Of a DNA stretch of 10,162 nt, positions 7,901 to 10,162 are shown one piece after another. Origin of the DNA: Rhodobacter sp. (lineage in GTDB: Bacteria > Pseudomonadota > Alphaproteobacteria > Rhodobacterales > Rhodobacteraceae); contig JAIXVS010000264.1 in NCBI GenBank assembly GCA_027482795.1, positions 1-10,162 on the forward strand. The letters are read 5' to 3'. A program made the translations under genes and the position numbers. Positions within the stretch are counted from its first letter, which is position 1. Each line of letters begins with the position of its first letter. The notes beneath the pieces are model-generated. The model was not told the DNA's origin and made no database searches. It was given only the letters and a program-made list of their open reading frames with translations.

Positions 7901-8487
7901 CCATGCGCATGGACGATCCTTTGGGCACAACCGAAGGTGAGGGCTGGTTGGTTGGGCCGTATTTTGTGTCCAAACTTGGGCAAAGCGCGCTTGTGTTGGA
8001 AATGCGCGCCCTCAGTGGGCGCACGCATGACAGCGTTGCGCAAACGGGGCAAAGCGCCAGCACCGTGTGGGGAGATCGCACGCTTTTGATGGCTAAACTG
8101 TCGGGGTCTTATCAGGTGAACGAAAAGCTTGCGCTTATGCCATCGATAAATCTTGCAGCGGTCAATTCTTCAAGCGATCCCTATACGGCGGCGGGCGGCA
8201 CGCAGATTGCTGCGGTAAGAACTGCCTATCGCCAGCAATCGGTTGATATTGATTGGCGTTATGAAGCGGAAAATTCGGCTGGTAAGCACGTTTTCTTTGG
8301 CGGCTTAGGCTGGTTTAATAGTCAAGAGCAGCAAGTCCGTGCGGGCCAAGGGCTGAAATATTCAGTGGGCATTTCGCAAGATTTTGGAACGAATTCGAAT
8401 GTTCGGTTTGAAGTGACTGGCGCGCGCGATTTTGACAACAAGACCAATCGGCTGGGTGCCTCGCTGTTGTTCAGCTCGCAATTCTGA
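1837..8487 (+). CDS. Giant Ig-repeat surface protein with C-terminal autotransporter beta-barrel
   Basis: About 2216 residues, read here as a type V (classical autotransporter) outer-membrane protein with a long stalk. Order, numbered from ATG 1837: signal peptide 1-35; unrecognised head about 36-204; TIG 205-288; two pairs of Cys-containing DUF11-like module plus putative-Ig (He_PIG-like) domain, 291-716; TIG 718-804; DUF11/DUF7933-like 806-928; TIG 930-1016; DUF11/DUF7933-like 1018-1141; TIG 1144-1228; cadherin/Big-like 1229-1322; He_PIG-like 1323-1415; six Cys-pair repeats 1416-1918; linker 1919-1966; barrel about 1967-2216, ending in Phe. The frame extends upstream to GTG 1777, adding 20 residues, but ATG 1837 puts a proper signal peptide at the N-terminus and follows a weak G-rich ribosome binding site. 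GTG 1825 is also possible. Adhesion or cell contact is the likely job; no ligand-binding or enzyme motif was seen. Domain names rest on recalled motifs, not a profile search. Confidence 0.9.
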   Translation: MGIFFTGLRRGNLLGQFARGLALALGLIATQPAFAFDAAISSFNSGARSSWPVLAGFESMATQDPNGATLDYCRVRHENLRVGPTLGFNRAGNSIIDLRGFLGNSGFIRSIAPREIFDNVVSNVPTSAPSLTSASAADVAQACSITDFSIVSQTSPNGTNYANSSYHGIIFRGRQDGVLYQWEVAFSGQTNTQFINTRTLVVAAPTVTRLTPASGPAAGGNNVVIEGTNLSGATAVNFGTTPATNLVVNSPTQITATAPAGTSTVNVSVTTPGGTSANNGTSDDYTYVAPTFEVSGVSVNSAVTAGGVNDYRMNVTARNSATNGRVTLTMTLPTGVTFLSDVSFHGWVCSNAAQVVTCTVDTSIAQNAVTVPRIRVSMPNSGPVPSFNFTVSGGGAAASVNGTFASVQINPLPSLTVVNSPLRLNVGEAMTPVTPVSRSGGTPNFNWSISPTLPSGLDFDGLTGEISGTPLVASAERDYVVTVQDDFNADATATIRLATLAPVPVINLAAVPSATQQTVGRDYTFTVTPSVTGAATTGTLTLTTTLPDFQLFSSGTGTGWSCNAAGQVVTCTSNTSIAAGSSGNPVTITVTPATALVYSQAFSISGGGAAAAGTTTAAAVTVNGLPVTTPTSAGEILAVNNAVAQFNPVIRTSGGTAPFTWSVSPDLPTGLAYDSRTGRISGTPTVVTATTTYTYAVTDGRGATSSSTATLTVQAPAPSITSISPNTGPVAGGTPVTINGANLNGATQVNFGGTIIQAADLTPVSANAVRFNTPAGTAGAVDVSITTAGGTSADTPNDNFTYLAAPTATVQLSKATIVEDGADQSRYTITVTNPNALPLSGVGFIQTLPNGVGLASLSQTGCGGDESLSSASGFSFLGRTLAANQSCIVTAVVTSVAQGTYNLTLDSLSSAVGAGTLPTAATLTVIPRRPILNVVSPRVGPLAGNTEVTLTGTRLANATSVNFGSTVVPASQFISNTDSTITLRSPAGAAGLINITVTTAGGTNENILNGGFTYVLPPTASVEFLDTSIPADGSTAARYRVTVSNPNAVALPDVSFSQSFPSGLTLAALANTCNGFRATVGGGNIGYTFASGSLAANASCSVTASLYSATPGSYNITLSSLTSAGGDGTLPTTATALTVAPLTPSITGVSPAVGPLAGNIPVTISGTNLLNATQVVFGGTTIQSTSFTSNTDTAITVNAPSGTAGAVDISVTTPNGTDTEVAAFTYGAVPVLTAFTHADAIPYNAGGAAASTIDAAVASSPTGSPTSYAISAASANGAVVSVTNGGAVSYTPAAGFHGTDTFGLTASNAFGASAQVTVTVTVTNPSFIASGVGANATVGAPYLANVTLLGGTGPYSAFSATGLPDGLTISSAGTISGIPTTAGTFNALVVSATDSSTPPFTAAASNRLRITVAQGTQTITFNDPGAQDFGTSPTLTASATSGLGVTFSSLTSAVCTVTSGGALTLVAAGNCQIAADQAGNANYLAAPQVTRSFTVNAIDQVITFTNPGAQTMGTSPTVTATSTSGLTVAFSSLTPAVCTVTSGGALTLVAAGTCEIAADQAGNGGINAATRITRSFNVNLASQTITFADPGAQVMGTAPTLSATASSGLTVAFSSLTTPVCTITSGGALTLVSAGTCEITADQAGNGTFAAASRVTRSFAVNLAAQTITFANPGAQTMGTSPSVSATATSGLTVTFSSVTPAVCTVTSGGALTLVAAGNCQIAADQAGNGAFAAAAQVTQSFAVNTAAQTITFANPGAQTMGTSPTITATATSGLTVTFTSLTTAVCTVTTDGALTFVTVGNCEIAADQAGNGTFAPAAQVTQSFAVGQQGQTIDLPTPLPFGGKDAFAPGDQVSLAARSSSGLPVVFTGLTPQICSISSDGLLTFLKPGTCSVAADQPGNAVVAAAARVVASIQVGGVDPEAEVDLVTNMQVARARSLLFNQPDLSPLLEPEANESTAINVSTRGADIDLVRVGGPTWMRMSGSMSRQEGGASTGYLQFSLGTHARLGPNTILGLMGTVDTMRMDDPLGTTEGEGWLVGPYFVSKLGQSALVLEMRALSGRTHDSVAQTGQSASTVWGDRTLLMAKLSGSYQVNEKLALMPSINLAAVNSSSDPYTAAGGTQIAAVRTAYRQQSVDIDWRYEAENSAGKHVFFGGLGWFNSQEQQVRAGQGLKYSVGISQDFGTNSNVRFEVTGARDFDNKTNRLGASLLFSSQF
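2449..2703 (+). other. IPT/TIG domain 1
   Basis: The translated stretch begins PTVTRLTPASGPAAGG and continues VVIEGTNLSGATAVNFG, the hallmark of IPT/TIG immunoglobulin-like folds, and ends in YTYVAP. Three further copies occur at 3988-4248, 4624-4884 and 5266-5520. Such domains serve as rigid spacers or binding modules in extracellular proteins. Confidence 0.85.
2707..3984 (+). repeat. Duplicated pair: Cys-containing DUF11-like module plus putative-Ig (He_PIG-like) module
   Basis: Two copies of a two-domain unit lie in tandem. The first half of each holds W-V/S-C followed by eight residues and a second Cys (Cys codons begin at 2881 and 3520, 639 bases apart) and then a GGGAAA stretch. The second half of each holds SGGTxxFxWSxSPxLPxGLxxDxxTGxISGTP, the classic putative-Ig motif (start codons 3151 and 3793, 642 bases apart). 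The two copies have clearly diverged, so the duplication is old. Confidence 0.75.
3988..5259 (+). repeat. Tandem TIG plus DUF11/DUF7933-like supermodules
   Basis: TIG domains start at 3988, 4624 and 5266, that is 636 and 642 bases apart. Each of the first two is followed by a module beginning PTA(T/S)V, with VTNPNA or VSNPNA, a late S/A-C-S/I-VTA and a GTLPT end, as in DUF11/DUF7933 repeats. Each such module has two Cys. The third TIG (5266-5520) instead leads into a cadherin/Big-like domain at 5521-5802. Confidence 0.75.
5521..6081 (+). other. Cadherin/Big-like module followed by a putative-Ig domain
   Basis: Residues 1229-1322 include VSYTPAAGFHGTDTFGLTAS, the motif of cadherin-like/VCBS-type bacterial Ig domains. 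Residues 1323-1415 include LPDGLTISSAGTISGIPTTA, a putative-Ig (He_PIG-like) motif. This part has no Cys and joins the TIG region to the six-copy repeat array. Confidence 0.7.
6082..7590 (+). repeat. Six tandem Cys-pair repeats of about 83 residues
   Basis: Copies begin at 6082, 6331, 6580, 6829, 7078 and 7327. The first five are exactly 249 bases each, the last 264. Each copy opens with QTITF-like residues, then NPGAQ, then a Cys, fifteen residues and a second Cys, then ADQAGN, and ends in a (S/T)F(A/T/N)V strand. All six keep the Cys-15-Cys spacing. Copies 4 and 5 share an unbroken 52-base identity (6832-6883 and 7081-7132), pointing to recent duplication or gene conversion. Copy 6 is the most diverged and caps the array before the barrel. 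The array probably forms the membrane-proximal stalk. Confidence 0.88.
7591..8487 (+). other. Linker helix and autotransporter beta-barrel
   Basis: Residues about 1919-1966 include DLVTNMQVARARSLLFNQPDLSPLL, given here in key parts only: a likely helix (VTNMQVARARSLLFN) that would pass through the barrel pore. From about residue 1967 the sequence alternates polar and hydrophobic residues in long strands, with aromatic girdle residues, no Cys, and a last strand ending LLFSSQF. A terminal Phe is the usual signal for the BAM complex. The roughly 250-residue length fits a twelve-strand autotransporter barrel. Confidence 0.8.
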
Positions 8488-8815
8488 TATGTGCGGGCCC
8501 CCTCCCCTGCGGCGCGCGATGAAAGCTGCGCGCCGCAGGGGGGGAACTCGCCATAATCGGGTGCCGCGCCCGAGTGTGGCTTGTTTTATAGACTTGTCCC
8601 ATAGCGCCGCCGCGTGCATCTGGACTTGCAATCCAGTGACAAATTAACAATGCGCTTGGCGGGTTTTCATCGGACCGCGCCGATCATCATCTGTTAGATT
8701 GGGGCCACAAAGGCTGGGCAGCTTGGCCGCGCAGGCGCGCACCACGCAACGCCGTTTCTTTTTGGCAGGCAAATCTAGGTCAGATCAAAGCGGGGGCTAT
8801 GAAAACCCAAATCCC
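8488..8815. other. Convergent intergenic region between the giant gene and mrcA
   Basis: This 328-base stretch separates the ends of two converging genes. It holds one very strong hairpin (8501-8544). It also holds a weak five-base-pair stem (8669-8673 with 8680-8684) and a small stem-loop at 8620-8636 that resembles a tRNA anticodon arm but has no D or T arm around it. No coding frame here has a ribosome binding site or a recognisable product. Confidence 0.6.
8501..8544 (+). terminator. Very strong GC hairpin after the giant gene, candidate terminator
   Basis: Fourteen bases at 8504-8517 (CCCCTGCGGCGCGC) pair perfectly with 8528-8541 around a ten-base loop. A U-G wobble and two C-G pairs extend the stem to seventeen. 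It begins 13 bases after the TGA stop. No T-run follows on either strand, so it is not a textbook intrinsic terminator. It could still end transcription, protect the mRNA 3' end, or block convergent read-through from mrcA. Confidence 0.55.
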
Positions 8816-10162
8816 CTAATACAGCCCGCCCGACGACAGCGTACCAAAATCGGCCTTTTGCGGCACGGCCACGCTGGCCCCATCTGATGTGGTTACAACA
8901 TCCGACCCTTGGCCAAAAAAGTCGCTTTCGCCAACGGCAAACAGAGGCAGGTTTTGCCCCATGCCAAAGCCGCCATCGACCACATAATCAATGCCCAAAA
9001 TTCCGTCATCGCCCGTACGGAAAAATTCACTGATCACGTTTTCGCCGCTGGCATCGGGGCCAAGGCGCGCGCCAGAAAAGCGGTCAACCTTTTGGAAATA
9101 GCCACCTTCGGGCACGGCAAATTGCGTGCCGCCAAAGCGCTTGATCGCCTCGGTCATGAATTCTTGGAAAATGGGCACACATAGCGTGCCGCCAAAGGCA
9201 CCAGGCCCAAGGCTGCGGGGCTGATCGTAGCCCATATAGCAGCCCGCAGCGAGGTTAGAGGTATATCCCACAAACCAAACGTCCTTGGCATCGTTGGTGG
9301 TACCCGTTTTGCCCGCCACAGGCACAGGCAGGCGCACACCGCTGCCAGAGCCGCGCAAAATGGCCCCTTGCAGCATAGATGTCAGCTGATAGGCGGTGAC
9401 AGCGTTCATCACCCGTTCGCGGTTGGTGGTGATGCGCAGCGGCTGGCCTGCGGGCAGGGTATTTGCCGCGCAATCGACGCATTCGCGTTTATCGTGGCGA
9501 TACACAGTTTTGCCAAAGCGGTCTTGCACGCGGTCAACAAGGGTGGGTTCCACCCGCTCGCCCCCGTTGGCGAACATGGAATAGGCGGCGACCATTTTAA
9601 ACAAGGTGGTTTCTTGCGCGCCCAAGGAATTGGCCAAAAACGGCTGCATCGGGGAATAGACGCCAAACTTTTCCGCATAGCGCGCAACGGTTTCCATGGT
9701 GACCTCTTGCGCGATACGCACGGTCATCAGGTTGCGCGATTGTTCGATCCCCGTGCGCAGGGGCGTGGGGCCGTAGAATTTGTTACTGGCGTTTTTGGGT
9801 GTCCACAGCCCTTGCGGCGTGTCCACCACAATGGGCGCGTCCACGACGATTGTCGCGGGGGTAAAGCCGCTGTCCAATGCCGCCGCATAGACAAAGGGTT
9901 TGAACGAGCTGCCGGGCTGGCGCGTGGCCTGCGTGGCGCGGTTGAACACCGAAGATTGATACGAAAACCCGCCCTGCATGGCCATAACGCGGCCTGTGTT
10001 GACGTCCATCGCCATAAAGCCGCCCTGCACTTCGGGCACTTGGCGCAGCGAGTAATGATCGAAACTGCCGTCATCGTTCAAGATGGGCTTGACCATCACC
10101 ACATCACCCACGGCCACCAAATCGGCGGGCACGCGCGCGGTGCGCCCGCGCGAGCCATCGGC
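8816..10162 (-). CDS. mrcA: Penicillin-binding protein 1A, C-terminal part (5' end cut off by the window edge)
   Basis: Class A PBPs polymerise and cross-link peptidoglycan from the outer face of the inner membrane. The visible 448 codons cover the end of the OB-like insert (PADLVAVGDVVMVKP) and the whole transpeptidase domain. The glycosyltransferase domain and membrane anchor lie off-window. All three penicillin-binding motifs are present: Ser-Ser-Phe-Lys in RQPGSSFKPF (catalytic Ser codon 9908-9910), Ser-Arg-Asn (Ser codon 9737-9739) and Lys-Thr-Gly-Thr-Thr (Lys codon 9308-9310). A C-terminal tail of about 100 residues after the domain (from near FAVPEGGYFQKVD) is rich in Gly and Asp and ends SSGGLY. 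The frame is open to the right edge; an in-frame GTG at 10130-10132 is internal, not the start. Its usual alphaproteobacterial neighbour prfB lies on the same strand but about 8 kb away here. The symbol ponA is also used. Confidence 0.96.
   Translation of the reverse strand, partial: ADGSRGRTARVPADLVAVGDVVMVKPILNDDGSFDHYSLRQVPEVQGGFMAMDVNTGRVMAMQGGFSYQSSVFNRATQATRQPGSSFKPFVYAAALDSGFTPATIVVDAPIVVDTPQGLWTPKNASNKFYGPTPLRTGIEQSRNLMTVRIAQEVTMETVARYAEKFGVYSPMQPFLANSLGAQETTLFKMVAAYSMFANGGERVEPTLVDRVQDRFGKTVYRHDKRECVDCAANTLPAGQPLRITTNRERVMNAVTAYQLTSMLQGAILRGSGSGVRLPVPVAGKTGTTNDAKDVWFVGYTSNLAAGCYMGYDQPRSLGPGAFGGTLCVPIFQEFMTEAIKRFGGTQFAVPEGGYFQKVDRFSGARLGPDASGENVISEFFRTGDDGILGIDYVVDGGFGMGQNLPLFAVGESDFFGQGSDVVTTSDGASVAVPQKADFGTLSSGGLY

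Noticed and set aside
8620..8636. Stem-loop resembling a tRNA anticodon arm: five-base-pair stem and seven-base loop, reading GCA (Cys-like) on the minus strand or TGC (Ala-like) on the plus strand
   Set aside because: No D arm, T arm with GGTTCGA-like loop, or acceptor stem can be built from the flanks on either strand. Probably chance or at most a remnant.

Overview
The window looks like a chromosomal segment of an alphaproteobacterium, most likely from Rhodobacterales or a relative. This rests on the GC-rich coding sequence, the style of the protein sequences, and the presence of mrcA and prfB on the same strand, a pair I recall as near neighbours in many alphaproteobacteria. No taxonomic marker was compared, so the assignment is an inference.

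Layout: (1) 1-821, minus strand: 5' three quarters of prfB (release factor RF2), running off the left edge. (2) 822-1080: spacer with two hairpins. (3) 1081-1578, minus strand: a complete stand-alone phage tail-collar-domain protein. (4) 1579-1836: AT-richer divergent intergenic region. (5) 1837-8487, plus strand: one giant gene for a secreted modular protein of about 2216 residues. It has a signal peptide, an unrecognised head, four IPT/TIG domains alternating with DUF11-like and putative-Ig modules, six tandem repeats of about 83 residues each with a Cys pair, a short linker, and a C-terminal autotransporter-type beta-barrel ending in Phe. (6) 8488-8815: convergent intergenic region with a very strong GC-rich hairpin. 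(7) 8816-10162, minus strand: 3' part of mrcA (penicillin-binding protein 1A), running off the right edge.

The two housekeeping genes flank about 8 kb holding the collar-domain gene and the giant surface protein, which are divergently transcribed from a shared upstream region. The simplest reading is an accessory surface module lying between mrcA and prfB. The giant protein should be anchored in the outer membrane by its barrel and display a long Ig-like stalk, probably for adhesion or contact. Whether the collar protein is functionally linked to it is unknown. I see no transposase, integrase, tRNA gene, CRISPR array or other phage gene.
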